Shown here one piece after another: positions 16,866-26,158 of a stretch of DNA of 63,360 nt. Source of the stretch: Streptococcaceae bacterium (lineage in GTDB: Bacteria; Bacillota; Bacilli; Lactobacillales; Streptococcaceae). Within the stretch, counting starts at the first letter, position 1; every line of letters begins with the position of its first letter. A program made the position numbers and the translations under genes. Location of the stretch: positions 1 to 63,360 of the forward strand of contig JAIRUZ010000016.1 in the NCBI GenBank assembly GCA_031254115.1, in the 5' to 3' direction. The notes below the pieces were generated by a model. The model was not told where the DNA came from and searched no databases. It worked only from the letters and a program-made list of their open reading frames with translations.

Positions 16866-16874
16866 TGCTATTAT
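16866..16874 (+). promoter_or_regulatory. Extended -10 promoter before 16881
   Basis: TGC-TATTAT ending 6 bases before the ATG; leaderless arrangement. Confidence 0.55.
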
Positions 16875-16880
16875 TAAGAA

Positions 16881-18701
16881 ATGAAGAAATTGTTTTGGTT
16901 GCTTGGAGGTATTGTCGTCTTATTAGCAATATGGGCCATTATGGCTAATATTCCATCCTCGAAAAATACTCTCCAAATAAAAGTAGATATAAACGGTGTT
17001 CCATCTGCGCATACCATTTATTCGGCGACTAATGTCAGTGCTGCTTTTCAACAAATAAAATCAGGAAATATTTCTAGTCAAATCACTCAGAGCAACGAGT
17101 GGTCGTTGGTACGTACAGCTTTAAATGAAACATCCACTAACACCCTCTCTCTAAATAATGGTCTCACAATAGGAACTGGAAAGAAACTTACTGATGATGA
17201 GACTCAATCCGCTATAAAAGCTCTATCTCAGATTAGTAGCACATCTGGTAAAGTTGGTTTAAAATTGATTCTGGCAATGAACAGCACGCCAACATCATCA
17301 GGTCAAATTTCATATCCTGGTGTCGTTTTCCACAATCCTGAAAGTCCACTGTTTGGATTTACTAATTCCCAAGGTGAAGGCGAAACAGCATTTACGCCAG
17401 GTTGGATTTTGATTACGGATGCGGACACTAATTTTATTACGCTAAAAAATATTACGAAAACGACAGCAAGGCTTTCCATTAACCTTGCTAATACGGATGA
17501 TTTGATGACGTTTGACTTTCAGGGCCAAAATAGTCGTAATAATCTAGTTGTTGGCTATGGGCGAGAATTTTCTTATTATCTGAAAGTAAGCAAAGCTTTC
17601 ACGGCATACAAGAGCAATTATTTAATAGGGACTACAAAAAATACGAATATTGTTATTGATAATGCCTACATCGTCAACGGAAAGCAACAAACAAAATTAG
17701 CGCTTACGAAGACACAGCTATCCGAAAATCCGCTCAATGTAAAAAGTTATGGCACCAATAATTCTTTACCGACTGACGCCTCAATTCTTATTGGAAATGG
17801 CACCAAAGGGATAGTTTCATTATCGCAAACGCAAGAAGTTATGAAGTTTTCACTTGATTCTCAGTCTAAAGACACCCTCATAAAAATAACGGCACATCTT
17901 GCTCCAATTGCAGACCCTGCACTTGCACAGGGGGCTCAAAATAATTTAATGATTGTTGGGAAAAATCCAGGTTCTTTTCCTGGACTCTCTTTCTTTGCTT
18001 TTGGTGCAACTAAAAATAGCCAAGTAACAAGTAGTTATGCTTCGCCTATCTACACATCTGGCATTAACTTTGTGATGACAGATAAGAGCAACACAAAGCT
18101 TGCTACTGGCATGGAATATGCGCTCGGAAAACATGAGAATGGAAACGATTACTATTTTCAAACAGACGGTACGTGGAAAGTTATTAACGAAAATAGTCAG
18201 AAGACAATACAAAAGTCATATATCCTAAAAGGAGGAAAGAGTTATTTAATCAATGAAAATAATGGAGTGACAAGTACACCTATTTCATTTGATCCGAGCA
18301 CGCGTGTTGATTCAACACTTTCAGGATACAAAGTGATTTCAAACTCTTTGATTAAGATTCTTGGGCTTGCGCCTTCAGATACGTACTTTTTATATCCAGT
18401 CAAACCATTGACAACTGACGCAAGTGGAATAAAGAAGCAGCCATTTTCTGTTTTTAATACACCCTACACAACAGTCAATAATACGCAAATTCGAAAGACA
18501 AGTATTGGGTTTGCAAAAAATCAAGGAACGAAAATAAATGCGCTGATTCCCGACTGGATAGCCGGACAAAACGAATACAATATCCTTGCAATTGACGGCA
18601 GTTTGCCAACATCAAATTACAGTATCATGCCAATTTTTGTGATTGTGTTAGCTATTTTAGCCGTGTTGATCATAGGGATTATATTATTCAAAAAGTTTTG
18701 A
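16881..18701 (+). CDS. Large exported protein held by two terminal membrane segments, unknown function
   Basis: I do not recognise a family for this 606-residue protein. Residues 5-23 form an N-terminal hydrophobic segment and residues 583-603 a C-terminal one followed by FKKF. The roughly 560 residues between are rich in Ser, Thr and Asn and look extracellular, with many beta-strand-like stretches. It starts the polysaccharide-type gene run, 18 bases before a DUF2142-like protein, so a role in display or assembly of surface glycan is inferred from position only. Confidence 0.7.
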   Translation: MKKLFWLLGGIVVLLAIWAIMANIPSSKNTLQIKVDINGVPSAHTIYSATNVSAAFQQIKSGNISSQITQSNEWSLVRTALNETSTNTLSLNNGLTIGTGKKLTDDETQSAIKALSQISSTSGKVGLKLILAMNSTPTSSGQISYPGVVFHNPESPLFGFTNSQGEGETAFTPGWILITDADTNFITLKNITKTTARLSINLANTDDLMTFDFQGQNSRNNLVVGYGREFSYYLKVSKAFTAYKSNYLIGTTKNTNIVIDNAYIVNGKQQTKLALTKTQLSENPLNVKSYGTNNSLPTDASILIGNGTKGIVSLSQTQEVMKFSLDSQSKDTLIKITAHLAPIADPALAQGAQNNLMIVGKNPGSFPGLSFFAFGATKNSQVTSSYASPIYTSGINFVMTDKSNTKLATGMEYALGKHENGNDYYFQTDGTWKVINENSQKTIQKSYILKGGKSYLINENNGVTSTPISFDPSTRVDSTLSGYKVISNSLIKILGLAPSDTYFLYPVKPLTTDASGIKKQPFSVFNTPYTTVNNTQIRKTSIGFAKNQGTKINALIPDWIAGQNEYNILAIDGSLPTSNYSIMPIFVIVLAILAVLIIGIILFKKF

Positions 18702-18719
18702 AAGAAGGGGATATTTCTC

Positions 18720-20144
18720 GTGAAAAATCGGAAAGAAAAATTACATAAACTCTATTTGATAGTGGGTCTCTTGCTTACGATGATGCTTTCAGTTGGAATG
18801 CCTATCTTTTCTAGTCCAGATGAATATTGGCATTACAGTATAGCCACATCGGAGGTAGGATTACCAAACGATACCTCTGTCTATGGCAATAATCCTGGTA
18901 ATTCATTTGGTATTGCAGGAACTGAAAAGTACGCTTATCAAACTGGACGTTATTATGATGCTTATTTTGTTACGAAGGTTGACGTTCATCCAATATCTGC
19001 TGCAAGTTTTGCAATAAGAGGAAAAGGGGGAGAGTATCCCCCCATCAGCTCAAGCCAGTTTTGGACTCATTTGCTGCCTGGTATTGGTGCGTGGATTGGG
19101 TATCATATTTACCCTTCAGTTGGTGTCATGTTTGTGTTTGGCAGGCTGTTTGCGAGTTCTATACTTGTTATTGCACTTTCCCTTATCATAAAATATCTGC
19201 GTCGTGGTAAACTCCTATTTATGCTGATTTTTTTGAGCCCAGTTGCATTACAGCAATTTGCAAGTTTTTCGTATGATGGCTTATCTTTTCTTGTAGCGGC
19301 GCTAATCATTGCTACAGCTATCAACATCGCTGATCGAATGACATTCAGATGGCAAGATTTTTTAAAAATTGGTATTCTTACAGTGGTGACATACTTTGGA
19401 GCGAAGCAAAACTTTTTAGAATTATTACTTATTTTTCCTGTTTTATTTGTTGGGATCTCTGTTTATAAAAATAGAGAAAAAACCGAAGAACTTCGGAAAA
19501 AACGAGGTTATCGCTATTTTGCTCGAAAGAATATAATTTATCTTTCGCTTTTTGCGGTTGTTATCACGGTGTTGATGATGTTTATATTATTTGCCGGGTC
19601 AGGTGGTGTTATCACAACATTAGAACGTTATTTGACAAACTTTACCTATAATCTGTATCCAGCCACCTCTATTGATACAATGTTCGTACAAACAATTCCT
19701 GGGGTGAACAATATTCCAGAATGGCTAACGTGGGTCTGGTTTGCGGCACTTCTAGTTATTGGTCTTTCAGAAGAAAAATTCGTTAGATCGCAAATCATCT
19801 CGTGGGGAGCGCTAATCGTTGTAATTTTTCAAGTGCTTGCAGTTTATCAGGGAATAACGGGATACATCTGGGGACGTATCACACCGCAGGTGCAGATGGA
19901 AGCGATACAGGGCGTTCAAGGACGCTATTTCACCCCAGTCCCAGCACTTTTGTTGCTCTTTGCAGCAAACAATAGATTTAACCTTGGAGTTGTTTCTTTT
20001 GTACAAAAAGGAAGTTATAAACTCACGTCGAAGCTTAAGTCTTACAGAACCCTTATGTTGTCCGTAATCGGGCTCGCTGTCTTTTCAAATATCTTGCTTA
20101 TTGTAGATACTCTTAGAACGGTCACCCAACTTCCAATTAACTGA
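18720..20144 (+). CDS. DUF2142-like polytopic membrane protein
   Basis: This 474-residue protein has about ten to twelve hydrophobic helices. An early acidic loop, FSSPDEYWHY (about residues 29-38), resembles the PDE-xx-H motif at the first external loop of DUF2142 proteins, which are thought to be GT-C-type transferases using lipid-linked sugars. It starts with GTG 18720 behind AGAAGGGGA. Position before the ABC exporter fits a role in modifying the exported glycan; the donor is unknown. Confidence 0.65.
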   Translation: MKNRKEKLHKLYLIVGLLLTMMLSVGMPIFSSPDEYWHYSIATSEVGLPNDTSVYGNNPGNSFGIAGTEKYAYQTGRYYDAYFVTKVDVHPISAASFAIRGKGGEYPPISSSQFWTHLLPGIGAWIGYHIYPSVGVMFVFGRLFASSILVIALSLIIKYLRRGKLLFMLIFLSPVALQQFASFSYDGLSFLVAALIIATAINIADRMTFRWQDFLKIGILTVVTYFGAKQNFLELLLIFPVLFVGISVYKNREKTEELRKKRGYRYFARKNIIYLSLFAVVITVLMMFILFAGSGGVITTLERYLTNFTYNLYPATSIDTMFVQTIPGVNNIPEWLTWVWFAALLVIGLSEEKFVRSQIISWGALIVVIFQVLAVYQGITGYIWGRITPQVQMEAIQGVQGRYFTPVPALLLLFAANNRFNLGVVSFVQKGSYKLTSKLKSYRTLMLSVIGLAVFSNILLIVDTLRTVTQLPIN

Positions 20145-20183
20145 CAATATATTAGGCTCAGAATCCCTATTTTTATAAATTTA

Positions 20184-20192
20184 TGGTAAAAT
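20184..20192 (+). promoter_or_regulatory. Extended -10 promoter of the ABC exporter genes
   Basis: TGG-TAAAAT ending 8 bases before ATG 20201. The ATG at 20183 lies inside this box. Confidence 0.6.
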
Positions 20193-20200
20193 TAAGCGTT

Positions 20201-21019
20201 ATGTTTGATGTATTCCAAAAGAAGAACTTTTCATTATTTAAAGCCTTGGTTAGAACGGACTTTAAACTTCGTTACCAGCAAAATGTCATTGGGTACTTGT
20301 GGTCTATCCTCAATCCTCTGATGCAATTTGCTATCATGTATTTGGTGTTTGTAAAGTTTCTTCGCTTTGGAGCAGGCATTCCTCACTTTGCTGTAGCCAT
20401 GCTGCTTGGTATCGTTATTTGGACTTTCTTTGATGAGGCAACACATCGCTCTATCGGGGTTGTCGTCTGGCGAGGAGGACTTCTTCGAAAGATGGACTTT
20501 TCAAAGCCCATCATTGTTTTCTCAGAGATTGCAATGGCTGCGATAAACTTTGGCATTAATTTAGTTGTGGTCTTTATTTTCATGATTATCAATGGCGTGA
20601 GACCGAGCTGGAGTTTGTTATTGATTATTCCACTGGTTTTAGAACTTATGTTGTTGACCGCTGGGATATCTTTCATTATTGCAACGGTCTATGTGAAATT
20701 CCGAGACTTGGAGATTATTTGGAATTTGGCTTTGCAACTTGGTTTTTATCTCACACCCATTATCTATCCACTTAGTCAGCTGCAAGACATGAGCCCGACA
20801 CTTTTAAAAATCTTCTTGCTCAATCCGATGGCTCAAATCATCACAGATTTTCGAGCAGCAATGATTGGATTTGATGGAGGTACATATCAATACATGATGG
20901 ACTATATTTTGCTTTATAAACCTATCGCGCTTATTCCTTATGTTTTCTCTGTAGTTATCTTTGTTGCTGGCTTTTTAATCTATAATGCTAAATCTCAGGA
21001 CTTTGCGGAGGTCATCTAA
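20201..21019 (+). CDS. rgpC: Polysaccharide ABC exporter, permease subunit
   Basis: Membrane half of an ABC-2 type exporter (TagG/RgpC/Wzm group) that moves a lipid-linked polysaccharide across the membrane. It has about six membrane segments in 272 residues. The N-terminal RTDFKLRYQQNVIGYLWSIL is typical of these permeases. ATG 20183 would add six residues but lies within the -10 box, so ATG 20201 is used. The ATPase gene follows one base after the stop codon. Confidence 0.9.
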   Translation: MFDVFQKKNFSLFKALVRTDFKLRYQQNVIGYLWSILNPLMQFAIMYLVFVKFLRFGAGIPHFAVAMLLGIVIWTFFDEATHRSIGVVVWRGGLLRKMDFSKPIIVFSEIAMAAINFGINLVVVFIFMIINGVRPSWSLLLIIPLVLELMLLTAGISFIIATVYVKFRDLEIIWNLALQLGFYLTPIIYPLSQLQDMSPTLLKIFLLNPMAQIITDFRAAMIGFDGGTYQYMMDYILLYKPIALIPYVFSVVIFVAGFLIYNAKSQDFAEVI

Positions 21020-21020
21020 A

Positions 21021-22289
21021 ATGGAAAAAGAAATCGCAATTAAAGTCGATCATGTTAGTAAATATTTTAAAGTGCCAACAGAGGCAACACGCAGCATGCG
21101 AACAGCGCTCGTCAACTGGGTAAAAGGTATCCGTGGCTATCGAAAATACGATGTTCTCAAAGATATCAGCTTTGAGATAGAAAAAGGTGACTTCTTTGGA
21201 ATTGTGGGGCGCAATGGCTCAGGAAAATCCACACTTCTCAAAATTATTTCAAAAATCTACCGTCCCAACAGCGGAACGGTAACTGCGAACGGAAAAATAG
21301 TTCCTTTCATTGAACTTGGTGTAGGGTTCAACGAGGAGCTTTCAGGGCATGATAACGTCTATCTTAATGGCGCGATGCTTGGCTTTACAGATGAAGAAAT
21401 AGATGCAATGTACGATGAAATCGTTGCTTTTGCAGAACTTGAAGATTTCATGGACCAAAAGCTAAAAAACTATTCAAGCGGCATGCAAGTCAGACTGGCC
21501 TTTTCAGTAGCTATCAAAGCAAAAGGCGATATTCTCATATTAGACGAAGTGCTTGCAGTAGGAGATGAAGCGTTTCAGAGAAAATGTGATCTTTATTTTA
21601 GAGAAATCAAAGGTGATAAATCAAAAACTGTTATCCTCGTTACGCATAACATGAGCTCTGTTCAGCAATATTGTAATAAGGCAATAATGATTGAGGGAGG
21701 GGAGATTATAGCGTTAGGAAATTCCCGAGAAGTTTCGAACGAATACTCGAAGGGAAATTTCTCTAAAAAAGGATTGAGTCATTTAGAACAAACGAATAAG
21801 AGCTCGGTTATGCCCGTAAGGGAACGGGAGATGTATCAGCTTGGGCTAAATGAGAATGTTCCATTATTCAAAGTTCGCCCCATATCAAATCAGATTTTGA
21901 CGAATAGAGATAAATTCTGTAAATTTTCAATTGAATTAGAGTTATCACAAAAAATAAGAAAGCCTGTGGCGCTAAATATCCAAGTTGTTGATGAAATCAG
22001 TAATTCGGTTATTTTTGCGGATAGTCGTCAAGAATTTGTGAAATCTGGAAAATTTAGATTGATTTATAGTTTTCCTTTAGAACAATTTTTGAATGTTCGA
22101 TTTACGATTAGAGCACAAATCAAAGCTTTATATAAAAATCAAATTTCGGCCCATAAGAAAGAGGCGGTACAATTTGAAATTCTAGCTTACACGAATGAAG
22201 ATAACTCGGCTAGGTTTTTCTTGAACAAAAAAGTGGTAGAGCAGGGAATAATAAAAAATCGAATGAAGATCATTGTTGTGGAACGATAG
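21021..22289 (+). CDS. rgpD: Polysaccharide ABC exporter, ATP-binding subunit with C-terminal extension
   Basis: ATPase partner of the permease. Walker A GRNGSGKST begins at residue 63, the signature is YSSGMQVRLAFS and Walker B is ILILDEVLAVGDE. After about residue 245 a 175-residue beta-rich extension follows, as in Wzt/RgpD, where it can bind the end of the O-chain. GCGGAGG at 21005-21011 sets ATG 21021 as start. The A+T content rises sharply in the extension, so glycan-specific DNA may begin here. Confidence 0.9.
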   Translation: MEKEIAIKVDHVSKYFKVPTEATRSMRTALVNWVKGIRGYRKYDVLKDISFEIEKGDFFGIVGRNGSGKSTLLKIISKIYRPNSGTVTANGKIVPFIELGVGFNEELSGHDNVYLNGAMLGFTDEEIDAMYDEIVAFAELEDFMDQKLKNYSSGMQVRLAFSVAIKAKGDILILDEVLAVGDEAFQRKCDLYFREIKGDKSKTVILVTHNMSSVQQYCNKAIMIEGGEIIALGNSREVSNEYSKGNFSKKGLSHLEQTNKSSVMPVREREMYQLGLNENVPLFKVRPISNQILTNRDKFCKFSIELELSQKIRKPVALNIQVVDEISNSVIFADSRQEFVKSGKFRLIYSFPLEQFLNVRFTIRAQIKALYKNQISAHKKEAVQFEILAYTNEDNSARFFLNKKVVEQGIIKNRMKIIVVER

Positions 22290-22432
22290 TCGCTAGGTAA
22301 TGTTTGAGTTTTTGGCACGATTCAAAACTTACAATGAAGTTTAAATATTAATTTAGGTGAAGCAGTAAAATTGTTCGTTTTTGAGATAAATTTACTCAAA
22401 TAAAGAAAAAAGAAAGAAAGAAATTTAATATT

Positions 22433-23398
22433 ATGGATGATAAAAATGAAGTACCAATTGTTTTCTCGGTTAGCGACTTTATGGCACCGATATTTTATGT
22501 CTCACTAAGAAGCTTGCTTATAAATAAAAGGGAAAAGTGCAGAATTTTTGTGCTCTATAGACATATTTCGTCTCAAAATCTGGAAATTATAAAAACATTA
22601 GAAGATGATTTTGAATGTAATATCGAATTTTTCAATATTAAAAATTATTTACCTGATAGTCTGGATATAGAAAATTTAAAAAAATTTGCACCCCATATTA
22701 CTGAGGAGTCCTTCTTTCGCCTCTTATTGCCAGAAATTTTCCCGAAGGAAGATAAGATTATCTTTTTGGATGCAGATATTATAGTAAAAAAGAATATATT
22801 TGATATATTGCAGGAAGTAGATGAGTCCAAAGTCATTAATGCTTGCAGGGATTTGGTAATCACACAAGGGGCTGAAGCTGGTACCGCAGATTTAGATAAC
22901 TATTTCATAAATATTCTTAAAAACGAAAAAAGAAATTATTTTCAAGCTGGAATTTTTGTTTTCAATTTAAGGGTATTTAGGAAAAATTATTCTGGAATAA
23001 AACTTTGGGATTATTTTAAAAAAGAAAAATGGCAATTTGCAGACCAAGATATCTTAAATTTTGTTTTCAGTGATTCAATTAATTTTATTAATCCACAGTG
23101 GAATATTTTACATGATAATGATGGTAGACACATTCCAATAATAAGAAAACTAAAGGAAAAAGAATGGTCGGAAGAATATTTTGAAGCAAGAAAAAATCCA
23201 GCTATTATCCATTATGCTGGAAATCAAAAACCGTGGTTTGTTCCCAATTGTGATTTAGGTATCCATTTTTGGGCATATGCTAGAAATACTGTTGTTTATG
23301 AAATTTTGATAAGTATACTTGTAAATGGAGTTTCACACGCAATTGTTGATCAAACGGTGCAATATCTTAACATAAAGAAGAGAAGGAAACTATTTTGA
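22433..23398 (+). CDS. Family 8 glycosyltransferase
   Basis: Retaining GT-A sugar transferase acting at the cytoplasmic side. The metal-binding DAD is at residues 113-115 in IIFLDADIIV; FQAGIFVFN, ADQDILN and NPAIIHYAG are the later family blocks. At 321 residues it is of usual length. A 143-base A+T-rich gap without a clear signal separates it from rgpD. The sugar donor is likely UDP-glucose or UDP-galactose, not determinable here. Its last codon overlaps the TTG start of rfbF. Confidence 0.85.
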   Translation: MDDKNEVPIVFSVSDFMAPIFYVSLRSLLINKREKCRIFVLYRHISSQNLEIIKTLEDDFECNIEFFNIKNYLPDSLDIENLKKFAPHITEESFFRLLLPEIFPKEDKIIFLDADIIVKKNIFDILQEVDESKVINACRDLVITQGAEAGTADLDNYFINILKNEKRNYFQAGIFVFNLRVFRKNYSGIKLWDYFKKEKWQFADQDILNFVFSDSINFINPQWNILHDNDGRHIPIIRKLKEKEWSEEYFEARKNPAIIHYAGNQKPWFVPNCDLGIHFWAYARNTVVYEILISILVNGVSHAIVDQTVQYLNIKKRRKLF

Positions 23399-24177
23399 AA
23401 GCAGTAATTTTAGCGGGAGGTTTTGGGAGTCGCATCAGTGAGGAAAGTCATCTAAAGCCAAAACCTATGATTGAAATTGGGGGTATGCCAATTCTTTGGC
23501 ATATTATGAAAACTTATTCGCATTATGGGATTAAAGAATTTATTATATGTGCGGGATATAAACAGCATGTCATCAAAGAGTATTTTGCAGATTATTTTCT
23601 TCACATGAGTGATGTGACTTTTGATTTTTCGGATGGGAACAAAATGATAATCCATCAGAATCACGCGGAGCAATGGAAAGTGACAGTGGTAGATACTGGC
23701 TACAATACTATGACAGGTGGTCGGGTAAAGAGGATTCAAAAATATATTGGTAATGAAGACTTTATGCTTACTTACGGAGATGGCGTTAGTGATGTAAATA
23801 TTAAAGAGTTACTTGAATTTCATAGAAAAAGCGGAAAACTATCTACCATGACAGCCGTGCAACCTGGTGGACGTTTTGGTACTCTAGATATTCAGACCGA
23901 CAATACAATAAGCCGCTTTGCTGAAAAAACGAAAGAAGCTGGAGGCTGGATCAATGCAGGTTACATGATTTTGAACCCGCACGTTTTCGATTTAATAGAT
24001 GGCGATGATACGACGTTGGAACAATATCCTCTCCAACAACTATCTTCGGAAGGGCAGCTTGCTGCCTATAAGCACGAAGGCTTCTGGCAACCGATGGATA
24101 CTCTGAAAGAGAAAAATGATTTAGAGCTTCTTTGGAATTCTGGAAAGGCACCTTGGAAAGTTTGGGCAGATGATTGA
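23395..24177 (+). CDS. rfbF: Glucose-1-phosphate cytidylyltransferase
   Basis: Makes CDP-glucose from CTP and glucose-1-phosphate, the entry step of CDP-6-deoxysugar synthesis. The N-terminal LAGGFGSRISEESHLKPKPM is the nucleotide-binding signature, and WQVVDTG-like and YGDGVSD blocks follow. The length of 260 is normal. It starts with a rare TTG whose last two bases begin the upstream TGA stop, preceded by AGAAGGAAA. It is coupled to rfbG by an 8-base overlap. Confidence 0.93.
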   Translation: MKAVILAGGFGSRISEESHLKPKPMIEIGGMPILWHIMKTYSHYGIKEFIICAGYKQHVIKEYFADYFLHMSDVTFDFSDGNKMIIHQNHAEQWKVTVVDTGYNTMTGGRVKRIQKYIGNEDFMLTYGDGVSDVNIKELLEFHRKSGKLSTMTAVQPGGRFGTLDIQTDNTISRFAEKTKEAGGWINAGYMILNPHVFDLIDGDDTTLEQYPLQQLSSEGQLAAYKHEGFWQPMDTLKEKNDLELLWNSGKAPWKVWADD

Positions 24178-25231
24178 TTTATTGGAAGCCTATAAAGGAA
24201 AAAAAGTATTTCTTACAGGGCATACAGGCTTTAAGGGATCTTGGATGTGTCTCGTTTTGACTTTAGCGGGCGCAGAAGTTACTGGATATTCTCTTGAGGT
24301 ACCTACTGCACCTAGTCTCTTTGAATTACTGGGGATAAAAAATATCATTCATAATTCGATTATTGGCGATATCAGAGACATAACCAAGTTGGAAAAAGCA
24401 GTTTTGAAGGCTAAACCTGAAATTATCATTCATATGGCGGCACAACCGCTAGTCCGTGAATCTTATGACAATCCAGTTTACACCTATGAAACAAACGTGA
24501 TGGGGACTGTAAATATTCTCGAAACTGCACGAAAATGTGAGTCTGTAAAATCAATCGTAAATGTTACCACGGATAAAGTTTATAAAAATAATGAGTGGAT
24601 TTGGGGATATCGAGAAAATGAGCCATTAAATGGCTATGACCCATACTCTAATAGTAAATCTTGTTCCGAACTTGTTACAAGTTCCTATAAAAATTCATTT
24701 TTTAACGAAAAAGGAATTCCTGTTTCCACATGTCGAGCAGGAAATGTAATAGGAGGAGGAGATTTTGCTAAGGATCGCATTATTCCTGATTGCTTACGTG
24801 CGATAGAAAATAATACTGAAATTATTGTTCGCAATCCCAATTCAACTCGCCCATACCAGCATGTCTTAGAGCCTGTTTGTGCTTATCTTTATTTAGCTTT
24901 GTTACAAATTGAAAATCCCAATCTTGCAAGTGAGTATAATATCGGACCAGATGATATTGATTGTGTTACAACGAGTGAGCTTGTTGATATGTTTTGTAAG
25001 AGTTGGGGGGATGGAATCGAGTGGAACTCCATCTCTGAGAATAATGCTCGCCATGAAGCTAATTTTCTAAAATTGGATTGTTCTAAAATAAAACAAGCAA
25101 TTTTATGGGAACCAAGATGGCACGTTTCGGATGCGATTGAGAATATCACAGAATGGAATAAAACTTATCGCGAGAGAGGAAACCTTCGATCGGTAATGGA
25201 AGAACAAATATTAACATATCTGAATAAATAG
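24170..25231 (+). CDS. rfbG: CDP-glucose 4,6-dehydratase
   Basis: NAD-dependent short-chain dehydrogenase-type enzyme giving CDP-4-keto-6-deoxyglucose. The GHTGFKGSW loop (residues 17-25) is the family's form of the Rossmann glycine motif; the catalytic tyrosine lies in YDPYSNSKSCSE and TTDKVY is also typical. At 353 residues it has the normal size. Directly downstream of its substrate-making enzyme. Confidence 0.93.
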   Translation: MIDLLEAYKGKKVFLTGHTGFKGSWMCLVLTLAGAEVTGYSLEVPTAPSLFELLGIKNIIHNSIIGDIRDITKLEKAVLKAKPEIIIHMAAQPLVRESYDNPVYTYETNVMGTVNILETARKCESVKSIVNVTTDKVYKNNEWIWGYRENEPLNGYDPYSNSKSCSELVTSSYKNSFFNEKGIPVSTCRAGNVIGGGDFAKDRIIPDCLRAIENNTEIIVRNPNSTRPYQHVLEPVCAYLYLALLQIENPNLASEYNIGPDDIDCVTTSELVDMFCKSWGDGIEWNSISENNARHEANFLKLDCSKIKQAILWEPRWHVSDAIENITEWNKTYRERGNLRSVMEEQILTYLNK

Positions 25232-25240
25232 GAGAATTTA

Positions 25241-26158
25241 ATGGAAACTGCAGTAATTACAGGTGCAAGCGGATTTGTGGGCTCACATCTTGTAGATGAA
25301 CTCTTAAATCGCGGATATCATGTCATAGCTCTAGTTCAAAAAGGGTTTGAGAATCAAATGAAAAATCGAGAGAATGTAACAACAATTGGTTTTGAACTTG
25401 ATAATGTGATGGAAATTGTAGAAATATTAAAAAATCTCAAACCCAAATATTTTTATCATTTTGCTTGGGCTGGGCCGTCTGGTGAGGCGCGTGCAGATAC
25501 CAAGTTGCAACTTCAAAATGCTCAGTGGACGATTGATTGTATCCGATTAGCCAAAGAAGTGGGATGTGAGCGATTTATCAATGCAGGTTCAATCATGGAA
25601 AGCGAGACTTGGGCGGCAATAACTAAAGCGGGCAATAAGCCAGGTTTAGGCTACATCTACGGCAGCGCAAAGTTAGTTGCTCATGCTATGGCGATGCCTG
25701 TAGCTGCAAGTATAGGTATTGATTTGATTTGGGCACAAATTACTAATACTTACGGAGTTGGGGAGCTAAGTCCTCGTATGGTAAATACTACTTTACGGAA
25801 AGTCATTAGGGGGGAAGCGCCCCAATTTACTGCCGGTACTCAACATTATGATTTTGTTTATATTGATGATGTTGCACGAGCATTTTATCTTATCGGAAAA
25901 AATGGAAAGCCATTTAATTCCTATCTAATAGGAAGTGGTAAAGCAAAAGCTTTGAAAGAATTTTTAATAGAGATGAAGGAGTCAGTTGCCCCGGATTTGG
26001 ATTTTATATTTGGAGATATACCATTTACAGGTGTGGACTTACCTTTATCGGAATTTGATTGTTCAAAAACGGAAAAAGATACAGGATTTAAAGCTGAGAT
26101 TAGTTTTTCTGAAGGTACTAGACGAACAATCGAGTGGCTCAAGGAGGAGGAAAAATAG
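25241..26158 (+). CDS. NAD-dependent epimerase/reductase of the CDP-sugar branch
   Basis: Extended short-chain dehydrogenase: GASGFVGSH (residues 8-16) binds the cofactor and Tyr140-x3-Lys144 (YGSAK) is the catalytic pair. By position it should act on the CDP-4-keto-6-deoxyhexose from RfbG, probably as the final 4-ketoreductase. It resembles abequose, paratose or altrose synthases in general layout, but the product cannot be chosen from sequence. AGGAG precedes the ATG, and the TAG stop overlaps the GTG start of the next gene. Confidence 0.75.
   Translation: METAVITGASGFVGSHLVDELLNRGYHVIALVQKGFENQMKNRENVTTIGFELDNVMEIVEILKNLKPKYFYHFAWAGPSGEARADTKLQLQNAQWTIDCIRLAKEVGCERFINAGSIMESETWAAITKAGNKPGLGYIYGSAKLVAHAMAMPVAASIGIDLIWAQITNTYGVGELSPRMVNTTLRKVIRGEAPQFTAGTQHYDFVYIDDVARAFYLIGKNGKPFNSYLIGSGKAKALKEFLIEMKESVAPDLDFIFGDIPFTGVDLPLSEFDCSKTEKDTGFKAEISFSEGTRRTIEWLKEEEK

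Noticed and set aside
20183-20200. Earlier ATG for the exporter permease
   Set aside because: It lies within the extended -10 box TGG-TAAAAT, so it would not be transcribed.
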